Shown one piece after another: positions 37,390 to 47,930 of a stretch of DNA of 64,000 nt (within the stretch, counting starts at the first letter, position 1; every line of letters starts with the position of its first letter). The translations under genes were made by a program, and so were the position numbers. This DNA comes from Methylomonas sp. AM2-LC (lineage in GTDB: Bacteria; Pseudomonadota; Gammaproteobacteria; Methylococcales; Methylomonadaceae), in NCBI RefSeq assembly GCF_039904985.1, contig NZ_CP157005.1, positions 186,001-250,000 on the forward strand, given 5' to 3'. The notes under the pieces were generated by a model, which searched no databases, was not told the DNA's origin, and worked only from the letters and a program-made list of their open reading frames with translations.

Positions 37390-38127
37390 ATGACAAACTC
37401 TGCATTTATCTCTACAAAAGCCATTCCTGTTCGCGAGCGACTAATCATGGCGTTGGATGTATCCAGTATTGCCGAAGCACAAAATTTAGTTGAAGAACTA
37501 GGGGATGCGGTTGTTTTTTATAAGGTAGGCATGGAACTGTTCATGTCTGGAGATTATTTCGGATTTATCGACTGGTTAAAAGCCCGCGATAAAAAAGTTT
37601 TTGTAGATTTAAAATTTTTTGACATACCCGCCACCGTAGGTAGGGCAATAAAAGCCTTAAGCATTAAAGGCGTCGATTTAGCCACTATTCATGGTAATGA
37701 TGCCATCATGGAAGCCGCAGTTCAAAACAAAGGCAATTTGAAAGTTTTAGCGGTTACCGCATTGACTAGCCTTGACCGAGGTGATCTTGACGATCTGGGA
37801 TTTCAATGTAACATTACAGATTTAGTGTTATCCCGTGCAAAACGCGCTTTCCAAATTGGTTGCGATGGCATTGTGTCGTCTGGATTGGAAGCCCCTCTGA
37901 TAAGAGAACAACTAGGACAAAACCTGTTGGTCATCACACCTGGAATTAGGCCTGTTGATAATCGCGAGGACGATGACCAAAAACGTGCCGTCAGTGTTGA
38001 TGAAGCCATTCAAAATGGGGCTGATTTTCTGGTAGTTGGCAGGCCAATCCGAGACGCCATTGATCGTAAAGCAATGGCAGAAAAAATTCAGACTCAAATT
38101 GCTGCCCATTTTAAAGAGTTAAGATAA
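37390..38127 (+). CDS. pyrF: Orotidine 5'-phosphate decarboxylase
   Basis: The product (245 residues from ATG 37390, with GGAA 8 bases upstream) is a type 1 PyrF that decarboxylates OMP to UMP. The catalytic DxKxxD is in FVDLKFFDIPATV. MALDVSS opens the barrel. The phosphate-binding loop GIRPVDNREDDDQKRAVSVDEAIQNGADFLVVGRPI is intact. A TTG start at 37360 adds 10 residues without a ribosome site. It is followed by aroK on the same strand. Confidence 0.95.
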   Translation: MTNSAFISTKAIPVRERLIMALDVSSIAEAQNLVEELGDAVVFYKVGMELFMSGDYFGFIDWLKARDKKVFVDLKFFDIPATVGRAIKALSIKGVDLATIHGNDAIMEAAVQNKGNLKVLAVTALTSLDRGDLDDLGFQCNITDLVLSRAKRAFQIGCDGIVSSGLEAPLIREQLGQNLLVITPGIRPVDNREDDDQKRAVSVDEAIQNGADFLVVGRPIRDAIDRKAMAEKIQTQIAAHFKELR

Positions 38128-38192
38128 AATTTTATTCCTATAGAAAAGTGGGCATAATGCCGAGCTTTAATGCATAAATCTCGCCATTGCAC

Positions 38193-38738
38193 ATGAATAA
38201 AATGGAGAATATCTACCTTATTGGTTTAATGGGGGTTGGTAAAACCACCATAGGAAAACAACTTGCCAAAGCCTTACATCGCCCGTTTTATGATAGCGAT
38301 AAAATTATTGAGCAAAGCACTGGTACGAGTATTTCCACTATATTCTCCTACGAAGGCGAAGAAGGCTTTAGAATTCGTGAGCAAAGTGTCATTGCCGAAT
38401 TGACTGCTTTGCAAGGTATCGTCATGGCAACCGGCGGAGGAGCGATCCTTAAAGCTGAAAATCGTGAAGCCATAAAACAAACGGGTTTCGTGGTCTATTT
38501 ATATTGTTCAATAGATAAAATACTTTACCGAACCCGACACGACACTCAAAGACCTTTGTTGCAAACGGCCAACCCCAAACAGCGCTTGCAATCATTGCTT
38601 GCTCAACGAGAACCACTTTATAAAGAATGTGCTAACTTTAAAATAGATTCCGGTTCTATTCCTGGTAAAACCGTCGTTAAAACCATTCTACAACAGTATC
38701 GAACAGCTTTGGACAATCATGAAAGAATTGATAGTTGA
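38193..38738 (+). CDS. aroK: Shikimate kinase
   Basis: The roughly 181-residue kinase phosphorylates shikimate in aromatic amino-acid synthesis. Walker A is [15 protein letters not shown], the shikimate-binding Asp is in [23 protein letters not shown] carries the conserved arginine, and ATGGGAIL is the substrate glycine loop. The lid arginine is in RHDTQRPLL. Start choice is unclear: ATG 38193 or 38202 are both possible, and neither has a clear ribosome site. Its last 20 bases overlap aroB, as in the common aroK-aroB-damX operon. Confidence 0.95.
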   Translation: MNKMENIYLIGLMGVGKTTIGKQLAKALHRPFYDSDKIIEQSTGTSISTIFSYEGEEGFRIREQSVIAELTALQGIVMATGGGAILKAENREAIKQTGFVVYLYCSIDKILYRTRHDTQRPLLQTANPKQRLQSLLAQREPLYKECANFKIDSGSIPGKTVVKTILQQYRTALDNHERIDS

Positions 38739-39801
38739 ATTAAATAATGATAGAAGCTACCCCATTTACATCGGCTCTGGCTTGTTAAACCAATCCCGAT
38801 TATTGACTCAACACATCCAGTCAAAACAGGTAGCGATTGTCAGTAATGTTACTGTAGCACCTTTGTATTTAGCAAAGTTAGAAGCAGTGTTGCAAGATTA
38901 CACAGTGCAGTCGGTTATCTTGCCGGATGGTGAGCAATACAAAACTTTGCACTATCTGGAACAAATTTTTGATCATTTGCTAGCAAACAAATTTAGCCGC
39001 AACTCTACTTTAATAGCACTAGGTGGTGGCGTTATCGGCGATATGACGGGATTTGCTGCTGCCTGTTATCAACGTGGCATTGCTTTTATACAGATTCCCA
39101 CCACATTATTAGCCCAAGTCGACTCATCAGTAGGTGGTAAAACGGGCGTTAATCACCCTTTGGGCAAAAACATGATAGGCGCTTTTTGCCAACCCAAATG
39201 TGTGATTGCTGATGTAGATGTGCTGGATAGCCTAGAAGATAGACAACTATCGGCAGGTCTTGCAGAAGTCATAAAATATGGTTTGATTCGTGATATCGAC
39301 TTCTTATTTTGGCTGGAAGCCAATATGAAAAATTTATTGGCCAGAGATAAATCTGCACTTACCTATGCAATTGAACGATCTTGTATAAACAAAGCCGAAG
39401 TGGTTGGTGAAGATGAGTTTGAAACCGGAGTACGTGCTACATTAAATTTGGGACATACTTTTGGTCACGCCATAGAAACGGGTACGGGCTATGGCCATTA
39501 TCTACATGGGGAAGCCGTTGCAATCGGATGTTGTTTGGCAGCAGATCTTTCCAGACGTATAGGTTGGCTAAATTTACAGGAAGTTGAGCGCATTATTGCC
39601 ATTTTTAAATCAGCACATTTGCCTGTGTTAACGCCTGAACAAATGACAGTTGATCACTTCCTTGAACTAATGTCGGTGGACAAAAAAAATCTGGATGGCA
39701 AAATCCGGCTTATTCTACTGGAAGCAATGGGTAAAGCTTCGTTGCCCATCAATGTCGATCATGCACAGCTGCTTGCAACGCTGAAAAATTATGCAGGATA
39801 A
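38719..39801 (+). CDS. aroB: 3-dehydroquinate synthase
   Basis: The 360-residue enzyme closes the second step of the shikimate pathway using NAD and zinc. Conserved elements are [70 protein letters not shown], and the zinc ligands in [27 protein letters not shown] and HGEAVAIG. It overlaps aroK at its start and damX at its end by 11 bases, so the three are tightly coupled. Confidence 0.97.
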   Translation: MKELIVELNNDRSYPIYIGSGLLNQSRLLTQHIQSKQVAIVSNVTVAPLYLAKLEAVLQDYTVQSVILPDGEQYKTLHYLEQIFDHLLANKFSRNSTLIALGGGVIGDMTGFAAACYQRGIAFIQIPTTLLAQVDSSVGGKTGVNHPLGKNMIGAFCQPKCVIADVDVLDSLEDRQLSAGLAEVIKYGLIRDIDFLFWLEANMKNLLARDKSALTYAIERSCINKAEVVGEDEFETGVRATLNLGHTFGHAIETGTGYGHYLHGEAVAIGCCLAADLSRRIGWLNLQEVERIIAIFKSAHLPVLTPEQMTVDHFLELMSVDKKNLDGKIRLILLEAMGKASLPINVDHAQLLATLKNYAG

Positions 39802-41395
39802 TAAAAAAATTACTCAAACTAATTCAAAGCTGACTGCCAGCAATACTACTATGCGCACGTTACTTTCTCAGGAACGTTCCCAAAAGTTAGACTTGCTGAT
39901 TCATTTACTTAGCAATTTGCGTCAACCACTTGTCGTGTGCGGCCCTGAGGGCATAGGTAAAACCACATTTCTAAACACATTACAAGAAAGCCGTGGCGAC
40001 CAGTGGTGGATATGTCCGCAGCAAGGATCTGCTAATCTAAGCTTTGAAACTATTATTAATAATTTGAATCGATTTCTAGATATAAAAGATACAGATAATC
40101 GATTTGATCTGACTGTGCTACGCCACTTTTGTGAACAGCAAAAAGTAATATTAATGATCGACGATGCAGGAGAACTGGTGCCAGGTCTCTTAGGCGAATT
40201 AATCGCATTGTCCGAATCAATGCCAAAATTACAACTTGTTTTTTCTATGACTTATGATCAATTTCATATTAAACACGCTTCGGATAAAACAGTAGACGAT
40301 TGTCATTTCATTGAATTACCCCCTCTGAACTTAAAACAATGCCGAGAGTTTTTACAAAACTTATCAGCTCAACCTGGAGCAGCATTATCGTTTCAAGCTG
40401 TCGACGACAATCTGGTAACGGCGCTTTATCGTGAAACGCATGGCATACCTGGCAAAATTCTGCAAGAACTCCCCAAGCTTGATCGCTACCAAAATCGGAA
40501 AAGAAGTCGGATTGGATTATGGCTAAGTATCACCTTAATAGTTGTTATTACTGGCTGGTGTATCACACTGCTTTTGCCATCCTTTCCTATATCAACAAAT
40601 ACCATAGAGACTTCCATCGCTAATCAGCCCGAAGACGACAAGAAAGTCACAAAATCACTGTTAGCCATCCCAACATTTTCTGACGTAAAGCCCGATACTC
40701 CTGCAACAACTATTCAGAATCAAGACATAAAAGAAAATGTTTTAACGCCTAGCCAAATTGAACCCGTTAAGAATGATGCATTTAACAAAGCAGCATTGCC
40801 GACAATAAGCACCAGCGAACCTTCGTCAACTCAATCACTAAACCAAGACAAGGACATTATCTCGCAAGAAATAAAGCTACAGCCATCTAATTTGCCGGTT
40901 ATCCCTGCCTTGCCGTCCACCAGTACAAATGCAAGTACTGCTCAGATCGTTAAATCTGCGCCTGTTATTAGTTCTCAAGCTGAAAAACCAACATTAACCA
41001 CTCCGCCCGTAGTTGAGACAACTACTCTCGCCAAAACACCGGAATCCACTGTCCATACCGCTGAAAAAAAACCTGACAAACCTGTCAGCGAGACTGACAC
41101 TGATGATTGGATACAAGCACAACCAGCGAACAATTATACATTACAAATCATGGTTTTATCTAATAAACTAGCTGCAAGCCGTTTTATTAAGAAATACGAT
41201 GAATATAGCGACAATCTAAAATACTATCCAATCACTAAAGGTATCGGCGAGCCAGAAAAATACGTGCTAATTTACGGATCTTTTAAGACCGCTAACGAAG
41301 CCAAACAATACAAAGCCACGATGCCAAATGAATTTAAACAAGCACTGGAAAAACGCTTTCGGGCCATTCAAATTGAAAGCAGACACCGAAATTAA
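39791..41395 (+). CDS. damX: DamX-like AAA ATPase with SPOR domain
   Basis: The 534-residue protein has an N-terminal ExeA-like ATPase domain with Walker [11 protein letters not shown] and Walker [10 protein letters not shown], and one membrane helix ([22 protein letters not shown], about 240-262). A long Ser/Thr/Pro-rich periplasmic linker and a C-terminal SPOR domain follow ([23 protein letters not shown] to the end), which binds denuded septal peptidoglycan. This is the layout of DamX, a division protein. Gene order aroK-aroB-damX-hemE is conserved in gammaproteobacteria, although dam is not next to it here. Confidence 0.92.
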   Translation: MQDNKKITQTNSKLTASNTTMRTLLSQERSQKLDLLIHLLSNLRQPLVVCGPEGIGKTTFLNTLQESRGDQWWICPQQGSANLSFETIINNLNRFLDIKDTDNRFDLTVLRHFCEQQKVILMIDDAGELVPGLLGELIALSESMPKLQLVFSMTYDQFHIKHASDKTVDDCHFIELPPLNLKQCREFLQNLSAQPGAALSFQAVDDNLVTALYRETHGIPGKILQELPKLDRYQNRKRSRIGLWLSITLIVVITGWCITLLLPSFPISTNTIETSIANQPEDDKKVTKSLLAIPTFSDVKPDTPATTIQNQDIKENVLTPSQIEPVKNDAFNKAALPTISTSEPSSTQSLNQDKDIISQEIKLQPSNLPVIPALPSTSTNASTAQIVKSAPVISSQAEKPTLTTPPVVETTTLAKTPESTVHTAEKKPDKPVSETDTDDWIQAQPANNYTLQIMVLSNKLAASRFIKKYDEYSDNLKYYPITKGIGEPEKYVLIYGSFKTANEAKQYKATMPNEFKQALEKRFRAIQIESRHRN

Positions 41396-41405
41396 CACTT
41401 AGCAC

Positions 41406-42476
41406 ATGACTATCCTAGAAAACGATTTATTTATCAGAACCCTACTTAAACAAGAAGTTGAACGCACTCCGGTTTGGATGATGCGCCAAGCAGGCCGATA
41501 TTTGCCAGAGTATCGTCAAACTCGCAGTAAAGCAGGTAGTTTTATGCAGTTATGCACCAACCCAGAACTGGCTTGTGAAGTAACACTACAACCCTTAGAA
41601 AGATTTAGTTTTGATGCCGCTATTTTGTTTTCAGATATTTTGACAATTCCTGATGCAATGGGCTTAGGTCTATCATTTGCTGAAGGCGAGGGGCCACAAT
41701 TTGCACACCCCATCAAAACTGCTGAGGATGTTAAAAATCTCCCTATCCCTGACCCAGAAATTGAGCTGCGCTATGTAATGGATGCTGTACGTCTGATAAA
41801 AACTAATTTGCATGGTCGTGTGCCATTAATTGGTTTTTCGGGTAGCCCCTGGACATTGGCAACCTATATGGTAGAAGGGAAAAGCAGTAAAAACTTCCAA
41901 AAAGTTAAAGGCATGCTATTCGAACAACCACTATGCATGCATACCTTACTAGCCAAACTAGCACAATCTGTTGCAGCTTATCTAAATGCTCAAATTGCTG
42001 CAGGCGCAGATGTGGTGATGGTCTTTGATACTTGGGGTGGCATGCTAAGCCATGATGATTATCTAGAGTTTTCACTCCAATACGCTCAGCAAGTTCGACA
42101 ATTGCTGAACACAACGCGTGATGGCCAACAAATTCCCTGTATTTTGTTTACTAAAGGTGGCGGACTGTGGCTAGAATCAATGGCCGATAGTGGATACGAC
42201 GCACTCGGATTAGACTGGCAAACCGACATTGGCAATGCCAGAAACCGTGTGGGTGAAAAAGTCGTTTTGCAGGGTAATATGGATCCCATTACGCTCTATG
42301 CTTCACCTGAAGTAATCCGTAATAAGGTAGGCAAAGTTTTAAACAGTTACGGTCACGGTAGTGGCCATGTGTTTAACTTGGGGCATGGCATTTTGCCAGA
42401 CATTAATCCTGAGCATGTAAAAGCGATGGTTGATGCAGTGCATGAACTTAGTCCACAATATCATGTGCGCAGCTAA
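41406..42476 (+). CDS. hemE: Uroporphyrinogen decarboxylase
   Basis: The 356-residue HemE converts uroporphyrinogen III to coproporphyrinogen III. Signature 1 [16 protein letters not shown] binds the substrate, the catalytic aspartate lies in [12 protein letters not shown], and [24 protein letters not shown] and [15 protein letters not shown] are all typical. The length matches the family. It starts 10 bases after damX, and its stop overlaps the yjbQ start by one base (TAATG), so it belongs to the same operon. Confidence 0.97.
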   Translation: MTILENDLFIRTLLKQEVERTPVWMMRQAGRYLPEYRQTRSKAGSFMQLCTNPELACEVTLQPLERFSFDAAILFSDILTIPDAMGLGLSFAEGEGPQFAHPIKTAEDVKNLPIPDPEIELRYVMDAVRLIKTNLHGRVPLIGFSGSPWTLATYMVEGKSSKNFQKVKGMLFEQPLCMHTLLAKLAQSVAAYLNAQIAAGADVVMVFDTWGGMLSHDDYLEFSLQYAQQVRQLLNTTRDGQQIPCILFTKGGGLWLESMADSGYDALGLDWQTDIGNARNRVGEKVVLQGNMDPITLYASPEVIRNKVGKVLNSYGHGSGHVFNLGHGILPDINPEHVKAMVDAVHELSPQYHVRS

Positions 42477-42889
42477 TGTGGATGCAAAAGCAGTTGCATT
42501 TAAGTGCTAAACCGCGCGGCTTTCATCTGATAACAGATGAAATACTACAGCAGCTGCCTGATCTTAATAAATTTAGGTTAGGGCTGGCACATATTTTCTT
42601 GCAGCATACTTCTGCTTCTTTAAGCATTAATGAAAATGCCGATGTACGTCGCGATCTGGAGAGTTATTTCTCAAGGGCAGTTCCTGAAAATCAGACTTAT
42701 TTTCGACATATATTGGAAGGCGCAGATGATATGCCTGCACACATAAAATCCGTCTTATTGGGCTGCTCCCTTACTATACCCATATGTGATGGAAAACTTG
42801 CACTGGGTATCTGGCAGGGTATTTATTTATGTGAACATCGAAATCAAGCTGGGATGCGCTCTATCTTGATTACCATTAATGGCGATTAA
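42476..42889 (+). CDS. yjbQ: YjbQ/UPF0047 family protein (secondary thiamine-phosphate synthase type)
   Basis: The 137-residue protein matches UPF0047/YjbQ: FHLITDEIL, the metal-site run LAHIFLQHTSASLSINENADVRRDLESYF, HILEGADDMPAHIKSVLLGCSLTIPICDGKLALGIWQGIYLCEHRN, and a C-terminal RSILITING. E. coli YjbQ shows weak thiamine phosphate synthase activity, but the physiological role is not settled. It is coupled to hemE through TAATG. An in-frame ATG two codons later is also possible. Confidence 0.9.
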   Translation: MWMQKQLHLSAKPRGFHLITDEILQQLPDLNKFRLGLAHIFLQHTSASLSINENADVRRDLESYFSRAVPENQTYFRHILEGADDMPAHIKSVLLGCSLTIPICDGKLALGIWQGIYLCEHRNQAGMRSILITINGD

Positions 42890-42996
42890 AGTTTGGAGTC
42901 CTTAATGTTGAACATACCTCTCCGACCCGATAGCTTGCTATCTGTTAGGCTTTGCGCAAAAAACTTATACATTTTCAATTTCAGCGGTGTGAAAAA

Positions 42997-43455
42997 ATGA
43001 AAACTTTCAAATTGTTCAGCATACTGATGTCATCCTTTCTAAGCTTACCCATTTTGGCTGACGAATCTATCACTCCCGTGGAAATGACCGTCTATCGAAG
43101 CCCCTCCTGTAGTTGTTGCGGCAAATGGTCCGAACATGTTGAAGCTAATCAGTTCAATATTAAGACCATCATTACCGATGATATGCAAGCTATCAAAGCC
43201 AAATATGGTATCCCGGACAAATTAGCATCCTGCCATACTGCTCTGGTTAATGGCTACGTCATTGAAGGACATGTGCCAGCGAATGATATTAAAAAGCTTT
43301 TACAATTAAAACCCGATGTGGCGGGTATCTCTGCACCCAGAATGCCGTTAGGCAGTCCGGGTATGGAAACTGAAGGGCAAAAACAAGCTTATCAAGTTAT
43401 CTCTTTTGATAAACAAGGAAAAATGACTGTGTTTGCTGAGCATGAAGGGAATTAA
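42997..43455 (+). CDS. DUF411 metal-binding protein
   Basis: The 152-residue exported protein (signal peptide ending near LPILA-DE) carries the DUF411 signature TVYRSPSCSCCGKW (Cys 38, 40, 41). Other family runs are LASCHTALVNGYVIEGHVPANDIKKLL and GISAPRMPLGSPGME. The family resembles a thioredoxin fold with a vicinal cysteine pair and is found in copper resistance settings. It may bind copper in the periplasm. I use ATG 42997; an earlier in-frame start at 42952 would spoil the signal peptide. It ends the hemE-side gene cluster before the polysaccharide island. Confidence 0.88.
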   Translation: MKTFKLFSILMSSFLSLPILADESITPVEMTVYRSPSCSCCGKWSEHVEANQFNIKTIITDDMQAIKAKYGIPDKLASCHTALVNGYVIEGHVPANDIKKLLQLKPDVAGISAPRMPLGSPGMETEGQKQAYQVISFDKQGKMTVFAEHEGN

Positions 43456-43639
43456 GATATCCGTCTCGTTAATTATTCAGTCATTAAAATGTAACAGTTA
43501 CATATACCAAAGAATTGCATAATACTTGGGAATTGCCATTTTTAAGCTGCTTAAGTTAGGCTTAACGCTAAAATTCGGCCTTTCTTCACTAATGACTGAT
43601 AAAATTAGAAGTAAATAGCGACTTTACAAAGGATAATTT

Positions 43640-44608
43640 ATGGACAAAAATGCAAAGATATACGTAGCTGGACACAATGGACTGGTGGGATCTGCCTTAG
43701 TCCGTAACTTGCAAGCCAATGGCTATTCCAACCTGTTACTACGCAGACATGCAGAGCTGGACTTAACTGACCAGCACGCTACCGAAGCATTTTTCGCTGA
43801 GGAAAAGCCCGAATACGTTTTTCTTGCTGCTGCTAAAGTAGGAGGTATTCACGCCAACAACTCTTATCCTGCCGAATTTATTCGACAAAACTTAGTTATT
43901 CAAACAAATGTTATCCATGCTGCTTACAAAACTAATGTTCAACGATTGTTGTTTCTAGGCTCCAGTTGCATTTATCCCAGAAACTGTCCACAACCAATTA
44001 AAGAAGAATATCTCCTTAGCGGTCCGTTGGAACTGACTAATCGTGCCTATGCAGTTGCAAAAATTGCAGGCATTGAAACCTGTCGGTCATACAATAAACA
44101 ATTTGGTAGCAAATTCCTTTCTGTGATGCCTACCAATCTTTACGGGCCCAACGACAATTACGATCTGGATAACTCACATGTGCTACCCGCTCTAATACGA
44201 AAATTCCATACAGCTAAAATTTCCGGCTCATCAGAAGTAGAAATATGGGGAAGCGGAAATCCTCGTCGTGAATTTTTATATGTAGATGATATGGCGTCTG
44301 CATGCATTTTTCTTGCTAAACTTTCTGCGCAAGCTTATCAAGAATTACTCAACTATTCAGTTGTTCCTGGTCTTATAAATGTTGGTTATGGCAGTGACTT
44401 ATCTATTCAAAATCTCGCCGAGAAAATTGCCAAAGTCGTTGGTTTTACAGGTCGTATAATAAAAGATCAAAACAAGCCTGATGGCACTCCCCAAAAACTA
44501 CTTGACTCGTCCCGGATTCATGAACTTGGGTGGAAACCTGAGTTTAGTTTAGATGAGGGTATAAGTAAGACATATAGCGCTTACACTACTGGAATAGATT
44601 TAACTTGA
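43640..44608 (+). CDS. fcl: GDP-L-fucose synthase
   Basis: The 322-residue short-chain dehydrogenase has the NADP motif VAGHNGLVGSALV, the Fcl-typical AAKVGGIHANNSYPAEFIRQNL, catalytic SSCIYP and YAVAK (Ser, Tyr, Lys), and the substrate region PTNLYGPNDNYDLDNSHVLPALIRKFH. It makes GDP-L-fucose from GDP-4-keto-6-deoxymannose. GDP-mannose dehydratase (gmd), which supplies that substrate, is not in the window. It opens the surface polysaccharide island, and an alpha-1,2-fucosyltransferase lies near the other end. Confidence 0.92.
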   Translation: MDKNAKIYVAGHNGLVGSALVRNLQANGYSNLLLRRHAELDLTDQHATEAFFAEEKPEYVFLAAAKVGGIHANNSYPAEFIRQNLVIQTNVIHAAYKTNVQRLLFLGSSCIYPRNCPQPIKEEYLLSGPLELTNRAYAVAKIAGIETCRSYNKQFGSKFLSVMPTNLYGPNDNYDLDNSHVLPALIRKFHTAKISGSSEVEIWGSGNPRREFLYVDDMASACIFLAKLSAQAYQELLNYSVVPGLINVGYGSDLSIQNLAEKIAKVVGFTGRIIKDQNKPDGTPQKLLDSSRIHELGWKPEFSLDEGISKTYSAYTTGIDLT

Positions 44609-44835
44609 AATCGTCGAAAGCAACATAACAAGCCTAGGTAGTCGTAACGTAATCATATAAACAACATTAAAATGGTGGATTAGACCAAACTTTGATTTAA
44701 TCAACATCGCAAGTTTTATGTTATATTGTGTTGATATGATAAACAGATTAGATTGTTTCGTCATATTAACCAGAATTTACTAGCAGTTATGCAGTATAAA
44801 TTGGTGTAAAAAATTAGCTTCCTTGATAAAAGCAG

Positions 44836-45234
44836 ATGAAAATCTTTCCTGACAATTCTTTGCACCAAGAAAACCACTTAAAATTGTTGCCTCTTCTTGA
44901 GTCAAATCCACAGATGAGCCAGGGCGATTTGTCTAAAGCCTTAGCAGTGAGCTTGGGCACGACCAACTACTGCATTAAAGTTCTTCTCGACATAGGACTC
45001 ATCAAGTTGCAAAATTTTCATAAAAATAACAACAAAATGACTTATGTTTATTTGTTAAGTCCTCTCGGCATTGGGCAAAAAGCGCGTATGACCTTAAAAT
45101 TCTTGAAAATTAAGATGCAAGAATATGAGCAGTTGCGTGTTGAAATTGCAGACTTGAAGCGTGAAGCGAAACTTAACAGCATCACAAAGCAAGACTATAA
45201 GCGTATCGGAAAATTAATTTTGGAGGTCCGCTAA
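44836..45234 (+). CDS. MarR-type EPS-associated transcriptional regulator
   Basis: The 132-residue protein has a winged helix-turn-helix (HLKLLPLLESNPQMSQGDLSKALAVSLGTTNYCIKVLLDIGLIKLQNF, about 14-60). A wing and a C-terminal helix (YLLSPLGIGQKARMTLKFLKIKMQEYEQL) follow, as in the EPS-associated MarR-like family found at the head of exopolysaccharide clusters. The stop shares one base with the next start (TAATG), which couples it to the transketolase genes. An inverted repeat ATCAACA (44700-44706) / TGTTGAT (44729-44735) upstream could be its own site. Confidence 0.85.
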   Translation: MKIFPDNSLHQENHLKLLPLLESNPQMSQGDLSKALAVSLGTTNYCIKVLLDIGLIKLQNFHKNNNKMTYVYLLSPLGIGQKARMTLKFLKIKMQEYEQLRVEIADLKREAKLNSITKQDYKRIGKLILEVR

Positions 45235-46010
45235 TGCCTGAAAAATTAATAAAAAAAATGAAGCGCCAAATCGTGCATGCTGCATATTTAGCTGGCGAAG
45301 GGCATGTGGCAAGCGCATTCTCCATCCTTGATTTGCTTTGGGTACTTTACGATAAAGTAATGAGTTTTGATGCAACTCGACCCGATGAGATATATCTGGA
45401 TCATTTTGTGCTTAGCAAAGGTCACGCATCACTTGCTCTTTATGCGGTTCTGGCAGAAAAAGGGATTTTAGCTGACGATAGCTTAAACAACTTTTGTCAG
45501 TATGACGGCAAATTAGGTGGGCATCCTGACTGTAACAAGATATTAGGTGTGGAGGCCTCCACGGGTTCTCTTGGCCATGGGCTGCCAATCGCTGTGGGCA
45601 TGGCTTTAGGCTCTAAAATCAGTCAGTTCAATAATCGAATTTTTTGCTTGATTGGTGATGGTGAATGCAACGAAGGCACTATTTGGGAGTCCTCTCTTTT
45701 AGCGGCTCATCACCAGCTTTCGAATCTATGCTGTATTGTTGATTATAATCACTCTACTGACCGTGCATTAGATTTGAATGATTTGGCAGGAAAGTTTAAA
45801 TCATTCGGCTGGGAAGTTCTTTCGATACCAGGACATGACCACCAGGAAATTTTCCATGCTTTAAGTCATCGGCATCCACACCGTCCTTTGGCAATTATTG
45901 CAGAAACCATTAAAGGATACGGCATTAAAAGTATGGAAAACGAGCCTGCCTGGCACCATAGATCACCTAACGCCGAGGAGCTTAACAGCATGATAAAGGA
46001 ATTGTCATGA
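45234..46010 (+). CDS. Split transketolase, N-terminal (TPP-binding) subunit
   Basis: The 258-residue protein is the thiamine-diphosphate half of a two-gene transketolase. The TPP/Mg motif is GDGECNEGTIWESSLLAAHHQLSNLCCIVDYN. The catalytic histidine region is LSKGHASLALYA, with GHPDCNKILGVEASTGSLGHGLPIAVGMALGSK. Split transketolases in polysaccharide islands probably make or transfer a ketol unit for an unusual sugar; the substrate is unknown here. Its 3' end overlaps the C-terminal subunit gene by 4 bases (ATGA). Confidence 0.92.
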   Translation: MPEKLIKKMKRQIVHAAYLAGEGHVASAFSILDLLWVLYDKVMSFDATRPDEIYLDHFVLSKGHASLALYAVLAEKGILADDSLNNFCQYDGKLGGHPDCNKILGVEASTGSLGHGLPIAVGMALGSKISQFNNRIFCLIGDGECNEGTIWESSLLAAHHQLSNLCCIVDYNHSTDRALDLNDLAGKFKSFGWEVLSIPGHDHQEIFHALSHRHPHRPLAIIAETIKGYGIKSMENEPAWHHRSPNAEELNSMIKELS

Positions 46011-46897
46011 GCATGAGACAACAATTTGTTAAGACTGTCGAATCGCAGTTAGCTTGCGATGAAAAAATTGTCCTTCTGCTAGGAGATATCGGTATTTTTG
46101 GCTTTCGCAAGGCATTCCATAACTTTGCCAACCGGGTATACAATATCGGCATTTTGGAGCCAGCCACCATAGGCTTGGCGTCAGGGTTGGCCAAAACAGG
46201 ATTTATCCCTATTGTCCATACTATTGCTCCTTTTTTAGTCGAGCGTAGTTTTGAGCAGCTCAAAATCGATTTTGGCTATCAACGCTTGGGCGGCAATTTT
46301 GTCAGCGTTGGCGCATCTTATGATTATGCGTCGCTAGGATGCACTCACCATTGCCCTGGCGATGTCGGTGTATTGCAGAATATTCCTGGAATGGAAATTG
46401 TGGTGCCTGGAACCGCAGCTGAATTTGATGCGCTTTTCCAACAATCCTATGCCAACGGCAATCCCACATATTATCGCCTCAGCGAGCGGGAAAACAACAA
46501 ATCGCAATCGGTAACATTTGGTCATGCCAACTTGCTCAAAAAAGGGACACTGGCTACCGTTGTTATTGTTGGCCCCACTCTCGATTATGCCCTACCGGCA
46601 ATCGAAGATCTTGACGTTAGTATCATCTACTACACCACGCTTGCGCCATTCGATGGTTTAATGCTCCGCAATAATTTAGCAAATTCGGGCAAGATTCTGT
46701 TGGTCGAGCCCTTTTATTCAGGAACGCTGGCCCGCGAGATCTTCTCTGCTGTTTATCCCAAACCGGTAACGATAGACTCGGTAGGCGTTCCTCGCGAATT
46801 CCTGAAACATTACGGAAAAGCCAACGAGCATGACCAAGCCATCGGCTTTACTTGTGACAATATTCTAGCCAAACTGGAGGCGTTGATTAATGGCTAA
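46007..46897 (+). CDS. Split transketolase, C-terminal (pyrimidine-binding) subunit
   Basis: The 296-residue protein supplies the PYR and C-terminal domains. NIGILEPATIGLASGLAKTGFIPIVHTIAPFLVERSFEQLKIDFGYQ holds the glutamate that activates TPP, and the C-terminal half (GKILLVEPFYSGTLAREIFSAV) is the transketolase_C fold. It forms one enzyme with the preceding subunit, to which it is linked by a 4-base overlap. Its last 8 bases overlap the epimerase gene, so the three are one translational unit and probably one pathway. Confidence 0.92.
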   Translation: MSMRQQFVKTVESQLACDEKIVLLLGDIGIFGFRKAFHNFANRVYNIGILEPATIGLASGLAKTGFIPIVHTIAPFLVERSFEQLKIDFGYQRLGGNFVSVGASYDYASLGCTHHCPGDVGVLQNIPGMEIVVPGTAAEFDALFQQSYANGNPTYYRLSERENNKSQSVTFGHANLLKKGTLATVVIVGPTLDYALPAIEDLDVSIIYYTTLAPFDGLMLRNNLANSGKILLVEPFYSGTLAREIFSAVYPKPVTIDSVGVPREFLKHYGKANEHDQAIGFTCDNILAKLEALING

Positions 46898-47930
46898 TTT
46901 ACTGGTTTCAATTATTGAAGAAGATGCGCAAAAAGTAGTAGCGGCAGCTAACCTCCAAAAACTGGCTGGTAAATCTATTTTATTGACTGGCGCATCAGGA
47001 TTGCTTGGCACCTATTTTTTGGCCAGTTTGAGCGAATTGGCACGACAGGGTTTCGCACCTTGCTCAGTAACCGCTGTAGTGTATTCTGAAGTCTCTGCAT
47101 CGCTCAAGCCATTTTTAGCTTTTGACGGAGTTCGAGTAATACAGGGCGATTTGACCGATTTAAATTTTGTCGACGGTTTGGGAGAATTTGATTTTATTAT
47201 TCATGCAGCAGGTTATGGTCAACCTGGTCGGTTCATGGAAAATCAAATTAAAACACTACAACTAAATACATCAACTACTTTGGCTTTGTTTGATCGCCTT
47301 GCTAGCGGTGGAAGCTTTCTTTTTCTTAGCACTAGCGAAGTATATAGTGGACTGAACAATCCACCCTTTCGCGAAGACCAGATCGGCACCACCAATACCA
47401 CTCATTTCCGTGCCTGTTACATTGAGGGCAAACGTTCGGGGGAGGCAATCTGTAACGCTTATCGGGCTAATGGCATTAATGCCAATTCAGCTCGATTGGC
47501 ATTAGCCTATGGACCAGGAACCAAACCGGCCGACCGTCGGGTTATTAACTCATTTATAGAAAGAGGCGCTACCCAGGGAAAAATCATACTTCAAGACATG
47601 GGAATTGCAAAACGCACTTATTGTTATGTTTCGGATGCTGTTGAAATTCTGTGGCATATCCTCCTTCTCGGACGTGAACCGATTTACAATGTTGGCGGAT
47701 TTTCCCGGACAACCATTGCTGAACTTGCCAAAAAAGTAGGCAGCAACATGAACGTGCCAGTGGAATTTCCCAAAGATGTTCAGGAATTGGGCGGCGCACC
47801 GGAAGATGTATATCTGGATATGAGCTTAGTACAACAGGAATTTAAAAAAACAAAGTACATTACATTAGAGGAAGGTTTAACTCGTACCATCGAATGGCAA
47901 AAAGCGCTTTATGCCACAGGCTATTTTTGA
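46890..47930 (+). CDS. NAD-dependent epimerase/dehydratase
   Basis: The 346-residue extended short-chain dehydrogenase has the NAD motif LLTGASGLLGTY, the catalytic Ser in STSEVYSG, and the YxxxK pair in YIEGKRSGE. It resembles UDP-glucuronate decarboxylase and dTDP-glucose dehydratase-like enzymes, but the exact reaction cannot be read off. Translational overlap with the split transketolase suggests that it acts on the same nucleotide sugar. Its C-terminus EEGLTRTIEWQKAL is repeated as a fossil at 51546-51617, which points to a lost second copy. Confidence 0.85.
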   Translation: MANLLVSIIEEDAQKVVAAANLQKLAGKSILLTGASGLLGTYFLASLSELARQGFAPCSVTAVVYSEVSASLKPFLAFDGVRVIQGDLTDLNFVDGLGEFDFIIHAAGYGQPGRFMENQIKTLQLNTSTTLALFDRLASGGSFLFLSTSEVYSGLNNPPFREDQIGTTNTTHFRACYIEGKRSGEAICNAYRANGINANSARLALAYGPGTKPADRRVINSFIERGATQGKIILQDMGIAKRTYCYVSDAVEILWHILLLGREPIYNVGGFSRTTIAELAKKVGSNMNVPVEFPKDVQELGGAPEDVYLDMSLVQQEFKKTKYITLEEGLTRTIEWQKALYATGYF

